This document shows, in pieces, positions 34,935 to 48,572 of a stretch of 64,000 nucleotides of DNA. The stretch lies in NCBI GenBank assembly GCA_007449985.2, contig VIIQ02000028.1, positions 688,263 to 752,262 of the forward strand, given 5' to 3'. The translations under genes and the position numbers were made by a program. Below the pieces are notes generated by a model. It was not told the DNA's origin. It ran no database searches and saw only the letters and a program-made list of their open reading frames with translations. Each line of letters begins with the position of its first letter. Position 1 is the first letter of the stretch. Origin of the DNA: Desmodesmus armatus. Taxonomy: Eukaryota > Chlorophyta > Chlorophyceae > Sphaeropleales > Scenedesmaceae.

Positions 34935-37900
34935 ATGCAGATGTTCACGGCAGGGCCCTTGATAAGGCGCTTGCATGCTGGCCGCTGGTCACACTGCACA
35001 CACACTGTTGTTACAGGTGGCCAGCAAGAATCACGACTTCTGCAGGGGAACCTCGAAAGACTACTTTGCAATCTGGCTACTCCCCTTGACTCATTGGCCG
35101 GTACCGCCGTAGTCGCTGCCAGGAGTTTGGAACAGATCTCAGGTCAAACCACTGGCCTCGTTGAACACGTCCAAACACACCAATGCAGGTGACACACAGT
35201 CGCTTGAGGTGTGGCCAGCCTTTTGGCAGGACAAGGCCGCGCGTCAGGACAGCCAGCGTACTAGGTGGGACCCCGTGAGCACACACCACACACACGCTGC
35301 AACTGCCACCTGGTCACCTGGGAAGGGGTGTCATGAGCGTTCAACTTGACTTGCAAGCAACCAAGCACATGTGTCTGGTGCAGCATGTGCTATGCATGTG
35401 GCAACCCAGCAGTAGATGACAACCCCATTGCTGCCGTTGCATTCGTGCGTGGAAGCGATGCAAGTGCTGCCGCGTAACCCTTCCCAGTACATCACACACA
35501 ACCATCATGCAATTGAAGCATTGCTGAAACAGTCACGCTGACACACGACCCCTGACATTGTTGCCCAACCTGTTACGCCACTGTCTGGCACCCTTCCCCA
35601 ACACACCCAGTGCGTGCTGAGGCAGGCAATGGCAGCGGCCAGTATGACTATGACATGATCACCATCGGTGCAGGCAGTGGCGGCGTCAGAGCTTCCCGCT
35701 TTGCTACCAGCTATGGTGAGCGTCTGTGCTGGAAGCCCCCGCCACCATGTGCCCTCCTCCCCCATGCCCAAGCCTGACATGTACTGCGCGCACACACACA
35801 CCCAGCACAACTTTTCAGCAACAGTCATACCCATCCCCTTCATGCGCCGTGCCGGTCACGACCCTTTCAAGCAGTGGGGTCATGTGGCTCGCAGCGCAGC
35901 ATGGACACTGCAACGGCAACCCCCGCAAGCAAAGTGTTGACCTCCTGCGCCTGCTGCTGGTGGTTGCTGCAGGTGCCAAGGTGGCCTGTGTGGAGCTGCC
36001 ATTCGACTACATTAGCAGCGAGACCAAGGGTGGTGTGGGTGGCACATGTGTGCTGCGTGGCTGTGTGCCCAAGAAACTGATGGTGTATGCCAGCGAGTAT
36101 GCAGACGACTTCAAGGACAGCGTGGGCTTCGGGTGAGCCACACAGCCAGCCGCTGCAGCGACACAGCTCAGCGCAACCAGTGGGTTCGCAGTGAGCTTGC
36201 AGCTCTGCTACAGAACCGAACAAATCAGCTGCTGCATACACATGGTTGTAACTCATGTGTTTAACACATGACGTGGTTCATGTGGAGAGAGCCTTGCAGC
36301 ATGATATGCTGCAGCAGTCGTCCTGAGGCGTGCTGTTGAGTTTGCAGCAGGCAGTCCTGCAGCTGGGCATGGAGCTGTGATGCAGGGAAAGTCCTACCGC
36401 ATAGGCATGTAAGGCGCGCTACACCAATGAAGGATGCAGGGCAGACAACTGGCCATTTAGTGTTGGGGCCGCTATGACGCATGCAAGTTGACTCATAACT
36501 GTTTGCGTGCTGACAACCCTGTTGGTCCACACACAACACACCTCGTCGCTTGCTTGCAGGTGGGAGGAGCGCGACTTGCCGCCTCACAACTGGACAAAGT
36601 TCATTGAGGCAAAGCGCAAGGAGCTGCAGCGCCTCAACAATGCATACAAGAACACACTCAGCAACGCAAAGGTGGAGCTGCTGCAGGGCTTTGGCAAGAT
36701 CATTGACCCACACACCGTTGACGTTGACGGAACGAAGTACACGGTACGTTGGTATCACATGCGTGCTGGGTTGCCGTTGTTACAGTCCATCCTTGAGTAG
36801 TGACTGCCTGCCGCTGCCTCTGTGCGCGAGTGCGCAGCGCACTGCAGCGAGTTGTACCGTAGCAGATGCCAGACTGGCATGGACGAATGGTGAGTAGAAA
36901 CTTGTTTGTGAGCTTGCAGCAGCGAAGCTGCACACAGGGCCATGGTACAGTTGCTACCATATGCCTATGCAGGCCAAGAACATTCTTATCGCTGTTGGTG
37001 GCAAGCCTTACGTGCTGCCCATCCCTGGCTCTGAGCTGACCATCACCTCAGATGAGGCCCTGGAGCTGGAGGAGCGGCCACAGAAGATCTCAGGTACGTG
37101 GTGCTGCCTGTCACACCCACCCCTAGTCAAGGTCACTCCAGCAGATGCGCCTAGTGCAGCTCTCCGTGCTGCAGTGCAACTTAAAGTTGTGAAGAGTGCC
37201 CCCCCCCCTCCGCCCCGCCCCCGATTGGTCGAAAAGAGGTATTGAGTAGTGTCATATTTCGCCACCACCACATTCTGTTGAGCGCTGACTATGCAATAGT
37301 TCAAAACCTCTTGTTGACAGTGAGCAGAGAACACTACTTCAAACATGCTTTGTCAGCGCTAAACTGAGAGACGGCAGTGTGGTGCAACGGTGCTGGCAGC
37401 AACGTCAGCGCCATAGCTTAGGCCTGTAGGCTTGTGGTCTTTCATTGAGGACAGCAGCGAGGTGTTTTCACATGTCTCCCAACAATCCTGGTGTGTGTGC
37501 GTGTCCCTGCAGTGCTGGGTGGCGGCTACATCGCCCTGGAGTTTGCCGGCATCTTCCAGCGCTTTGGCTGCGAGGTGCACACTGTGTTCCGGCAGCCAAT
37601 GCCACTCAGGGGCTTTGATGAGGAGGTGAGCCTTCAAAACTGCAGTCACACGCTCGTGGACACAGCTCATATGAAGGCAACCATTCAAAGCACCCACTGG
37701 ATTGCTTGCTGGTGATGTGGCGTTGCGTTGGCAGCAGCAGCAATAGATACAGCCGCCTGCCCACAACCAGCCTGAGGGCGCCCGTGCAGCAAAGTGGGCC
37801 AGTGTTTGGCTCACTATCAGTGTTTTGCAATCAGCAGCCCTTCTTTGGTGTGCCCTGTGCAGGTGCGCAAGTTTGCAAATGAGCAGTATGCAGCCACGGG

Positions 37901-39801
37901 CTTGACCATGCATGCCAACCACACCCCTGTCGAAGTCAGGAAGCAGGAGAATGGCAAGCTGACACTGGTGGTTCAGGACAAGGAGGGCAACAAGACAGAG
38001 ATCACGGACAATGACCAGGTATGGTGCGCTGCTGCTACATCCCATGCAAGGCGCCTGTACGTGGGCCGTGTTGGACTAGCCAGCCTCTCTGTCCTTCTTC
38101 GCGACGCAGTCACAAACATCACAGCCCACCAGCGGATGCAAAAGGTGCTTGAATGCGGTCACCGGCATGTAGGGTCATGATCTTGCAGTAAGGGTATCAG
38201 TGACAGACTGTTTGATGCCGCGTGCGCACCTGCAGGTGATGATGGCAACAGGCAGGGTGCCCAAGATTCAAGGTCTTGGCCTGGAGGAGGTTGGCGTGCA
38301 GCTAGGTGAGCAGCGGTGTTGTCTGGTCAACAGGCACAGGAGCGCACTACAGGGCCGTCAGGGCCTTCGCTTCGCATCTACTGCCCATATACGTAGCGGG
38401 CGCAGGCGCGATCAGGTTACTGCAAATGCCAAGCCTCACAAAGCTACATGTGGTGTCGTTGCGGGGCGTTTGCACCAGGGTAACATCGTACCTTTTTGGC
38501 TGCTGGAGCCGAGTGCCTGCCGTTCAGAGTGTGCATACGACAGGCAGTCTCTGCAGGCTACATCTGGAAAGATCAACTTTGGTGTTCGACCGTGGGTCGC
38601 CATTTTGTCTTGATGCAGGCAAGAGGGGTGAGATCGCTGTGGACGAGTACAGCCAAACATCGGTGCCCAGCATCTGGGCTGTGGGTGATGTCACTGACCG
38701 CATCAACCTCACACCCGTGGCCCTCATGGAGGGCATGGCGCTGGCCAAAACCGTGGCACTCAACGAGCCCACAAAGCCAGACTACTGGGCAGTCCCCAGT
38801 GCGGTCTTCAGCAACCCCAACATCGCCACTGTGGTGAGTGCTCCATGCCTGCTGATGGTTTGCTTGGCGACAGCCCCTGTTTTCAGCCGTGATGGCCCCA
38901 CCTTGCAAGCCAGTCTGGTTTCAGACTTGGCGGACAACCCGCCAGCCTTGAGTGGGTCCTGTGGATCACCCGCCAGCCTTGCATGAGCGCCGTCTGTGTT
39001 GGCTGTTGATATATGTGCCGCACATTCATCTTGCTGTACACGCTGCCACTGTGGGCACGTGACACTCCATGCATGCGGTTGTCTTGGGCTGTGATGCAGG
39101 GTTTGACGGAGGAGCAGGCTGTGAAGCAGTATGGAGATGTTGACGTCTACACCAGCAGCTTCAGGCCCATGCGCAACACCATCAGCGGCAGCCCCCTGCG
39201 CACATTTATGAAGCTTGTGGTGGATGCAGCTTCAGACAAGGTGGTGGGCTGCCACATGGTGGGGGAGGACTCTGCTGAGATCATGCAGGTGAGGGGACAT
39301 GGCTGCTTGGGCTCTAGGTGGCACCAAGCTCATGCTGTGCTTGTGTCTCAAAGGGTTGCAACATGGCACTATGCATGCTTGCTCACTTGCTTGCAAGCCT
39401 TGCACATGCTATGTACTCAGCTTGCACATGCAGCCGGGTCCAGACCTGCATGGTGGGTCCCGAGCAACAAATTGGAAGGGTGAACGGCAGGCGCCCGCAG
39501 GACTCTGGTTGCAGGCACTGTGTTGCTTGTGCTGCAGCAGTGCCTCAGCATCAACATCCAAGGGTGCAGCATCGTCCCATGCAGTCAAGCCTCAAACTGA
39601 GCATCACAATGGTCACCTGGTGCTCTGCTGATTGCCATGTGCTGCTTTTAGGGCTTTGCTGTTGCTGTCAAGCTGGGCGTGACCAAGGCGCAGCTTGACA
39701 CTGTGGTGGGCATCCACCCATCATCTGCAGAGGAGTTTGTCACAATGCGCAGCGTGACTCGGAAAGTGCGGCGGGAGCAGCCAGCCGCAGTGACGGCCTG
39801 A
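34935..39801 (+). CDS. GSR1: Glutathione reductase, chloroplast-type
   Basis: NADPH-dependent flavoenzyme that reduces glutathione disulfide. Exons: 34935-35016, 35611-35715, 35973-36132, 36560-36743, 36973-37093, 37513-37625, 37863-38018, 38236-38305, 38619-38833, 39100-39288 and 39652-39801. All are in phase and give 514 residues. The FAD-binding motif is GAGSGG (47-52). The redox-active disulfide is C88/C93 in [13 protein letters not shown], the plant-like CxxxxC form. The NADPH fold is [11 protein letters not shown] (from 220) with [14 protein letters not shown], whose arginines favour [13 protein letters not shown] is the second FAD contact. The C-terminal catalytic motif [10 protein letters not shown] carries H487 and E492. 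Exon 1 ([18 protein letters not shown]) is a basic transit-like peptide, and the VRAEAG junction resembles a chloroplast cleavage site. Exon 1 is chosen by phase and the nearby TATA box and is less certain than the rest. Confidence 0.94.
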
Positions 39802-41074
39802 TTGATGCGTGCTTGCTTGTGGTTGCCTGTATGGTTTGTCCCACCTCTGCAAGTTGAGTTGGATTGGTGTGAATGTACAGTTGAACAAAGTATGTGAATA
39901 TTGAGCAGCGCCCTGCAGTTGGGGACTGCTTTTCTTAGCAAATTTTCAGTGTGCTTGGTTTCATGGCCAGGTCAGGGAGCTATGCCAAGTCATCGCAGCA
40001 GCGCTCGTCACTCTGTAGGAAAAATCTGTCGACTGGGCCGGCCCAAGAGGGATGATGTGAATTGGGAGCAGGGCCGCACAGGGCTTCACCACCCCTGAAG
40101 CGCTCACCACATATACCCGGTTGAGTCAACACCCCATGTACAGTCAGAAGTGCTGATGGCGCCGCCTGGCATGTGCCGCGTGTGATGACATTATTGGAGA
40201 AGGACAGCATGCACTTGCCAGATGGACAGTGCCCATGTGGTCATTGCATCCCTTGAGCAGCTGCCTGTGCTCTGGGGAAGCTCATAGTGCGCGGTCATGG
40301 ACAAACCAGCCTGTATATACCCTGCCAAAGAGCTGGCAACACATGGCTGCTGACCTGCACATGTGCAAACCAGCTGTGGTAGTGCTGTGGTACTGCTTCT
40401 ATGCTGGGGCACACACATTCTGCCAACCTCCATGTGGTGCCAAGGAGCTTTGGCGTTTGGTAAATATCGCTGCACAGTTTACCCCCTCCCCTGGCCCAAA
40501 TGTTGCAATGTCCCGCGGCCGCCCCTCAACACACATGCGCCTCCCTTGGGTGCTGCACATGAGTCCTGATGTGAAGTAACACAAACAACCTACCTCGCAG
40601 CAGGCCCTGGCTCGTGTGTGCTTCGCAATCGGTTTCTACTGGCCACTACTGGGCCCACACAGAGGGGCTTCTACTGTAGGGACCACCCGTGATGCCACTA
40701 AAAAGCATGATTATCAATATGAAACATTATGAGGGGGTGACGGGCTCGTCTGGTTGGAGAACCCAAGTGCGGCTACTACTCTCCGGGAACCTTGGAGTGC
40801 GGTGTTCTCAGCAGTAACGCATGCCGCCGGGGCAAACGGCAGTCGCTGCATCGGGTCCTTAGGGGGTTGGTGAAGTTTTTAGCCCTTTTCCCCCACCCCT
40901 GACACTTCAGCCCAATACCCCACCAGTCGTCCTCCCCACCTTCCAGCGCTTGGCCACCTCCTGTCCTGTCTCCATCAAGCCACCAGTTTCTCATATGCGC
41001 CTCCGGGCATTTTAAAGACACAGTTGAACGCTCCCCTGACGATTATCTTCACCATCGAACAGACAAGGAAGGAG
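39802..41074. other. Spacer between glutathione reductase and KCS; nothing recognised
   Basis: About 1.3 kb between two + genes. No family motif or joinable exon was seen on either strand. It should hold the reductase 3' UTR and the KCS promoter. Confidence 0.4.
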
Positions 41075-43968
41075 ATGGCCAGCAGCAAATGGTTGGGTCT
41101 GCCCAGGCTTGGTTGCGTCATTGCGATTGGATATCTGGCAGGATCCCTTCAATCTCTGTCCTCATGGAAGGCGACGGCCGCGTCCCTCCTGGACTTCCTC
41201 AGCCACCCGGTCGAGTTGAATAGTGGTCTGCTGCTGTGCTTGGTTCTGGCGGTTGGTCTGTACATATTGCAGACACTGTTTCCCAGCAAGCGCAAGGTGT
41301 TCGTGTTGGACTTTGCTGTTCACAACCCGCACCCAAGGTGAGCCATGCAAGTTGGAGACCAAAGCTGGGTGGGTTGGCCCACCAAATTGGCCCGGCCCCT
41401 GCCAGACAGACATAGGGCATACTATTATATAGTATGCCAGGCCCCGGCCAGGTACACTGCCAGCCCTGTGGGTGCCACCAAGGGTACCCCAGCACACAGC
41501 AGGTGTTGACGGGCCAGAGCAGCAGAGCAGGGGCACCGGGACAGCTCCAGCTACTGGACAGGCTTAACCAGTCTGAACTGGCGCTCACCACATCAAATGA
41601 GGCTTGTCTGTGGGCATGCCAGCTTTGGTCCAGGCTGGAGCCTGATACGAGTGGGAGGGTTGGCACAGCAGGAGGCCTGCAGCAGCCATCCCAACCAAGT
41701 GCAGCATGCAGTGAACCACATTGCTGATCAGGCGTGCTGTTTTGTCTGCTGTTTCCGCCCTGTAGTTGGCGCTTCCCTCGTGCTCAGCTTCGCAAGCTGT
41801 GTGAGAAGCGTGGCCGCTTCACAGCAGAGGACCTGGACTTCCAGGAAAAGATCGCCTTCCGCACAGGCCTGGGCGATGACACAGCAGTGGTGCCAGCCAT
41901 CCAGACAGGCCGTGATGAGGCCCTGGGCATGGAGCCAGCACGCTTTGAGTTTGCAGCCACCTGCTTCCCCACCATCCAGGAGCTGCTAGACAAGACCGGC
42001 GTGCGTGCTGACCAGGTCAACTTTGTGATCACCAACAGCTCGCTGTTCAACCCCACACCCAGCCTCAGCGCCATGATCGTCAACCACTTCAAGATGGGCA
42101 AGAAGACGATCGGGTACTCTCTGGGTGGCATGGGCTGCAGTGCTGGCATCATTGCGCTGGATCTGGCCCGTGAGCTGCTGGAGCTGCACCCCAACTCTTA
42201 TGCCCTGGTGGTCAGCCATGAGAACATCACAAACAACTTCTATGTTGGTGAGTAGGATGCAGCTGCACACGGCCTGTGCGAGTAGGGAGCCCCATGCAAC
42301 ACGTTCAAATGGCCCATGCAGCCGTCCTGCAGTTTGCTTACACAGCAGCACACAGCCACAGTCACAGCAGCAGGAAGAGGGATAGACAGTCCGCCGCTTT
42401 TTTTTTACGAACCTCAAGTCAGCAGCTGCAGCAGCTCATGGCCAAAGGGTGCTTTTTGCGGCACTTGCCTTTACTGACATGCACAACATACCCGCCGTAA
42501 ATTTGTGCCGCAGGCAATGATCGCAGCATGCTCATTCCCAACGTGCTGTTCCGGGCCAACGGCAGTGCTGTGCTGCTCAGCAACAAGCGCCGTGACGTGC
42601 GCAGGTCAAAGTACTGCATCCGCAACGTTGTGCGCACGCACCTGGCGAATGACGATGTGGCGTACAACTGTGTCATTCAGATGGAGGACGCTGATCGCAA
42701 CGTGAGCACACGTCCTTGCTGCAGTTTTGTAGACATGCATGCGACCCAGTCAGCAGTAGCCGCACAGCTGCCTGGCATGTGGCCTGCATCGCATGCATGT
42801 AGTCTGCACTCTTCTGCCTGTAGTCTGCACACACTGGCTGCTCCAGTTTTGAGCGCTGCGGAATGGCAAAGCGTTGCCCCAAGGTTGCCTCCGCGCGCCT
42901 GCATGCAGTGAACAGCCAGCACCTCAACATGCTGCCTCCCTGTTTGTCCGTCTCCTGCCCTTGCTCTTCAACTGCTCAGGTTGGTGTGCGGCTGAACAAG
43001 GACCTCATCTCTGTGGGTGCCAAGGCGCTGCGCATGAACATGACGGACCTTGGCCCGCTGGTGCTGCCCCTCAGTGAGCAGCTCACGTATGCAGCCAACG
43101 CAGCCCTGCGTCAGGCCGTGAAGCTGTACAAGCCGCTGGGGTCTGCAGTGCCGCAGGAGTGGCTGAAGCCCTACACGCCAGACTTCAGGAAGGCGTTTGA
43201 CTTCTTCTGCATCCACACCGGTGGCCGCGGCATCATTGACGGCTTGGAAAAGGAGATGCGCCTCACTCGGCGGCAGGTGGAGCCCAGCAGGGCCAGCTTG
43301 TACCGTTGCGGCAACACCAGCAGCACCAGCGTGTGGTGAGTGGGCTGCACAAGATCAGTTCTTGGCTTGCCATGCGCGTCTCTTTTGTGCTTGGCAGCAT
43401 TTTCCTGCTCTGCTGTGTGCTGCATGTGAAGCATGCATTGTGTGATGGTTGCAGGCATCAGCCATCCACTTGAAATAACCCCTAATTGGGCCTACACAGC
43501 TTGCTGATGCTGATGCCACCAGCACTGACGTCTCCTGGCTGTCTTTGATGCGCAGGTACGAGCTGGCGTACATTGAGAGCAACCCTGCTGGCGTTGCTCG
43601 GGGGCAGCGCGTGTGGCAGCTGGCCTTTGGCAGCGGCTTCAAGTTCAACAGCTGCGTGCTGGTGGCCAACAGGCGCGTGCAGGAGACGCACACCGTGTGG
43701 AAGGGCTTCGACTCACAGGTGAGGCAGCCTACCCAAACAAAACTGTCAGCAAGCAGGGGTGGCTTCTAGTGTTGTCCGTGCAGCCGCCAGTGCTGTGCAT
43801 CCCATTTTGCGTCGTTCACTGGCCCCTTTGCTGGTACTGAAGTGGGTGGTGTGCCTGTGTTTCTGCCTGCAGTCGATGTGGCGGGAGCTGGACGCTTTGG
43901 ATGCGCAGGTCAGCGCTGAGCGTGCAGCACGCGCCAAGCTGCAGGGGACCAAGGAGAGCAGTCACTGA
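41075..43968 (+). CDS. KCS1: 3-ketoacyl-CoA synthase (FAE1/KCS type)
   Basis: Condensing enzyme of very-long-chain fatty acid elongation in the ER: acyl-CoA + malonyl-CoA to 3-ketoacyl-CoA. Exons: 41075-41337, 41766-42247, 42514-42701, 42980-43335, 43556-43718 and 43873-43968. All are in phase and give 515 residues. Two N-terminal hydrophobic segments (from [14 protein letters not shown] and from [15 protein letters not shown]) anchor it in the membrane. The catalytic triad is C212 ([10 protein letters not shown]), H390 ([11 protein letters not shown]) and N423 ([15 protein letters not shown]); the 33-residue His-Asn spacing equals that of Arabidopsis FAE1. [20 protein letters not shown] is a family block. 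The start is the first ATG in the open exon; the frame is open upstream to 41024 without another ATG. The C-terminus adds an Ala/Glu/Arg helix ([18 protein letters not shown]). It would cooperate with ketoacyl-CoA reductase, dehydratase and enoyl-CoA reductase. Confidence 0.95.
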
Positions 43969-45961
43969 GTGGTGCTGTGCAGCGCTGCTGCACGGCCATT
44001 GCTGCGGTCACCAGAGTGCCACAGCTTTCTCAGGGCCCGTCTGTCGCACGTCTGTGCATGTGTTGGAAGGGAGGGGCCCTCAGCTGTACTGGGCCAGGGG
44101 TGGCTGTCTTGCGGGTGTTGCTTGCGTACTTTGTTTGCCTGAGAATGCGCCATGCGTACATTTGCGTACACCTGTCCGGGCTGCATGTATGTTTGTGTTT
44201 GGGAGGGGGCCTGCGTGTGTGTGTGCCATGCCTCTGAGCACGTGTACCACTACTGTACAGGCAAAGCTGTTGCCGTGATGTGTGCTGCCTGGGCACGGAC
44301 GCAGCAGCTGTCTTCCCAGGGCGTGAAACTCAGCTTGTTTGTGCCCGGCCTGTGTGGTGATTCGTGCATCCACGACAGCTTTTGAGCGCACCTGCCTCTT
44401 GTGCCGTGTACAGGCGGGCCGACGGGTGGCAACGAGGTGTGCGAGAGGCCTATCTGCTGCAGTGGGAAGTATTGTGGGGCTTGACAACATTTGCTGGGTT
44501 GTGAGTATTTTGTCAGGGTTTGAGAGGCCACTCAGCTTTTCTGCGTGGCTGGGTTTATGTGCACCTGTCATCATGGGTGCACCCTGGACCTTCAACTTGT
44601 AGATACACACTGGTGTATGCATACGCTTGCTTCGTCGCTTGAGGTTCTTTGGGCCATGTGCACAGGCGACTGCATGGCAGGCAAGCAGTCTGTTGTGCCC
44701 AGCTGTGTAGTATTGGACGTACCTGCGACACGTTGTTGCGCTGGAACATGCGCAGCTCAGACGTTACTGGTGGTGCGCCCAGCTGCTCTTGTGCCCCTGG
44801 CGCTGCGCCCAGCCGCCCTGACACACCCTGTGCACACATACACACGCCCTTCAAGGCACGAATTATGTAGGCACATTTTATCTGATGTGTGCGTCAAAGT
44901 CACTACGTTGATGCAGGCTCTACATGTGTGTACATGCTGTTGGGTTGGCGGGTGTGCGCCCTTGAATGCGTCGCAATGAACGGCGTTCAGGTTGACCACA
45001 AGGGATTGTCTGGGCAGTTGGTGTTTTTTGTTAGAAGCTTGCTGTGTAGCTGGTCTGCAGGGTTTTTCTGTCTCCCTGCTGGCACTGGTGAATGCACCTC
45101 TGCTGAGACACGCAGTCCTGTCTGACTGCACGCTGTCCACAGTGAGGAGCAGCTACTTGTGTGTGTCTGTGTGTCATTCTGTTTGCTCTGACTTGGGCGA
45201 GAAATGCTGTTCGATCCAACTATTGTTGACGCTTGCCGCTCGTTGGTTGAAAAGAGAGACGGGCACACGAATGCTGACGGTGTGTATTGCACCATCTGAG
45301 AGTTGCACAGTGACTCTGTGGTGACTGACGGCTTAGTTTAGGAAGTGCTCAGGCTGCTGCTGGGTAATCGCTCTGCAGTATTGGCAACCTTGAGGATGCA
45401 TGCTTCGTGCCTGTGCTGGGCATGCTGGTCCATTTTGTCATCTGTGTGTACATGGAAGCCGACTTGAGCTGACAGCATGAAGTATGCTTAACGCTTGCAT
45501 GTGCCACTGTCATTGTAACAGGCCTTTAGGAGCCTCTGCAAGACGACTGGCGTTCATAGTTCCCCTGAAAGCTGTCAACTTAATGCAGGTTCAGCAGGCT
45601 CCAATGCTTGCAGCAGGCTGTAGCATTCACAGTCAGGCGTGGAGGATGTCGCAGGACAGCACGGTTTTAGGGCTTCCTTGGGCACCTTATGTTGCAAGGC
45701 GTGGATCTTGCGTGATTATTGCTTCCGTACCACATCCGTTTGTCGCTTCCTCAGCCAGTGGACATCTCAGCAATTGTGGTCACTGCATGATGCAGTACCT
45801 GCCACTACTAGGCGACTTTGGGCGGCGTGACACGGTCAAAACACAAGGTGATACCGCTCTTATGCATCACTCTTCTTACGCATTGATTGGTAACCTGACC
45901 GCAACAAGCGGCTGTTCAGATCACTGGGGCAGATTACTGTCCTCAAGTCAAGCACCCCATC
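43969..45961. other. 2-kb region between KCS and SDR, TG-rich on +
   Basis: No domain-bearing frame was seen. The + strand is rich in tgtgtg, like the 3' UTRs of + genes here. The first clear + TGTAA noticed is at 45514-45518, so KCS may have a long 3' UTR. The SDR promoter must lie at the right end. Confidence 0.4.
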
Positions 45962-48495
45962 ATGCAGTCTCAACTCCAGAGAGGTCACCATCATGGCGCT
46001 CTCAAGTTCTCGAGACGCTCGACAAGCAGGGTCAGCCGTGTGAAAGCGACCTCTAGTCAACTGACTGCAGTGGTGACTGGAAGCAGCACTGGAATCGGGC
46101 AAGGAGTGTGCATGGAGCTAGCCCAGCAGGTGCTGCCAATTGTCACATAGCCACAAAAGGACGGTGCCCCTCATCACCATGACTATTGCGGCTGTGTTGG
46201 GTAGGGCAACGAGTGTGTGTGCTATTGTCTGTGCTGAAGGGGTGGCGAGTGTTTTCAGGAGTGCGCTCAGAAGCAGATGGAGAGACCCTGCAGCAGTTGC
46301 ACAGCGGCATCACGCCAGTCATCATTGACGTGACCTCGTGAGTTCCTGTGTTCAACAATGATGCCTTTCAGCAACCTCATGCCTTGCTTGCCAAGGCCTG
46401 ACCCAATCAGGCCCAACCCTACTGCACCCCGCTCTACGGTTATGGTGTTGCCATGCCCTGAACATGATGCCCATTCCCAGCCAGTCTGGCCCTCTTACAT
46501 ACGTCAAGCAAGCAGTCATCCGTCCAGTTGGTGAGCTGCCCCAACAGCCCAGGTGTGTTGTGTGCTCACCGCTGCTGCATCATGCAGGGAGAGCAGCATA
46601 GCAGCAGCACGCCAGGAGGTGACGCAGCAGCTGAAGGGTGGTGGTGTCAACCTCCTCATAAACAACGCTGGCGTTGGCTTGGTTGCACCAGCAGAGTTTG
46701 TGCCGCTGGATCAGTGGCGGCAGGTGATAGATGTCAACCTGCAAGGCCCACTGGCTGTCACACAGGTAGGGAGGCTGGCCACACGGTTTACAGTCAGGCT
46801 AGCCCCCCGTGCAGGCAGCAGTCGACACATACCATGAGACCCCTAGTGTGCCAGTGGTTCTCAGACACGAGGCAGTGGTCAGCACTCGCAGGGGTGCACA
46901 GGGAGGAGCCTGGTTCATGGCACCTGTCCTGCCGCCACAACAACCTGCGCCCTGTAGGGTGATGAGGAAGCGCGCTCAGGCTCGAGTGGACCGCATGCAC
47001 TCTCAATCAGCTGAGCCCGCACTCAGCACGCTTGCAATTGCATATTTCAGTGATGTTGAGTGCTGCGTGGGCATTTACTGGCATTCGCTGTATCCACCAC
47101 AGCCCACAGCAGCAAGTCCCCACACCCTGTGCTGTACCCTGCATGTTATCCCTGTCTTCCTGCAGGCATTTCTGCCCCTGCTAAGAGAGGGCCAGCCACA
47201 GAAGGGGCGCATCATCAATATCAGCTCTGTGGTAAGTAAGTGCCAGGGAGCTGTGCAACACACCCATGAACGAGTTGGACTCAACCACACAACCCCAGCA
47301 TCCCTGTGTTGTCTGGGGCCCGTGCACACAAGAAGTGCTTACTTGCCTGCAAGGTAGCTGCAAGGCTGATGATTCACCAGAGGCCCGAAATTCACGGCTT
47401 CCATGCGCACACAATGGCCGTCAGAACGCCCTCACTAATGCTGCCTGCATGCTGCAGGCTGGTCATCTAGCCCTGCCATTCTGGAGTGCGTACAACTGCA
47501 GCAAAGCTGGCCTTGACATCTTGTCAGACTGCCTGCGGTACGAGCTGGCAGACCAGGGCATCCCGGTGGTGCTGGTGAAACCTGGTCCTGTGCTGACACC
47601 CATATGGCAGAAGAGCAGGCAGAAGAGTGAGAGGGTGCTGGAGGGCATGCCAACAGAGGCACAGCAGCTGTATGGGGCTACGTTAGACAAGGCAAGCGTC
47701 AACTGCTGTCGAATTGGCTGCTAATGTGGTCTTTTGGTGTTTCAGCTGCATCCCAGTTGCCTCCTGCAGGCGTTTGCCTTACCCCATGCTGTTTGATCTC
47801 CTATGCTGGCAGAGCCTCGTGGCATCACATGCCGTGTGTAGGAGCCTTGTTGCCAACACCAGCGGCACAACATAACATCCACAGCACCTGCATAGGCTGT
47901 GGCAGCAACACACTCCCCTGCTGTCATGCCCTTCCGCGCATGCAGATGAACTCAGTGGTAGCTGAAACCGAAAGGGATGCAATTCCTGTGTCTGATGTGG
48001 TGCGCGTGCTCATGGAGGCAGCAACTGCACCGCAGCCTAAGGTGAGTCGGGTGGATACCTTGCTCCACTGCAAGTGCTGCTCCCACGGGCCCATGCAAGT
48101 GCACCAGTCTGCTGCAGGAAGCCCATATCTTTGCCTGGAAGCATCACGTGTTGCAAGCACAATCGTGCTGATGCGTCGCCACATTGTTGTCACATGTGCT
48201 TGCTCAGCATGCACCAGCAGGGGCAGCTGCTGCGCTGCACTTGCTGCCCTGCAGCAGGCACTGAGCGTCTGACATCAGGAGTCGTGCTGGTGCTCCATGC
48301 AACAAAAGAAAGGTGGCTGTTGTGCACACTGTATACACGGGCATGAGTGACTTCTGGCTGCTGTCTGTTTCATGTGTCCTGCAGTGCACTTACCTTGTAG
48401 GCAAGAATGCCGTGCTGAATTACTGGGCCAAGCGTCTGATGCCTGACACAGCTTGGGCCAGCATCATGATGAACACCCTTTCGTCCTCCCTGTGA
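45962..48495 (+). CDS. Short-chain dehydrogenase/reductase (classical SDR), organellar
   Basis: NAD(P)-dependent oxidoreductase; substrate unknown. Exons: 45962-46129, 46240-46337, 46588-46765, 47166-47231, 47458-47691, 47946-48041 and 48385-48495. All are in phase and give 316 residues. Residues 1-32 are basic and Ser-rich (KFSRRSTSRVSRVKATSS), a likely chloroplast or mitochondrial transit peptide. The cofactor motif is TGSSTGIG (39-46), followed by GWRVFSGVRSEADGETL. The structural motif NNAG is at 114-117. The catalytic Ser is in INISSV (about 169), and Y182/K186 lie in SAYNCSKAG. LVKPGPVLTPIW is the usual Pro-Gly after the active site. The end (YLVGKNAVLNYWAKRLMPD) resembles the retinol dehydrogenase and 17-beta-HSD-like branch. 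The intron after 47691 begins GCAAGC, so it is a GC-AG intron, supported by phase on both sides. Confidence 0.88.
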
Positions 48496-48572
48496 CCCCC
48501 AGTCCTGTGGCCCCCAGATGGTTGCTACTCAGCAGCAACTATCTACTGAGCAGTATCGAGATACATCTGGTT

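Noticed and set aside
10820..39801. Catalase, sulfite oxidase and glutathione reductase as a functional redox cluster
   Set aside because: They are separated by unrelated genes, lie on different strands and share no visible regulatory element; proximity is probably chance.
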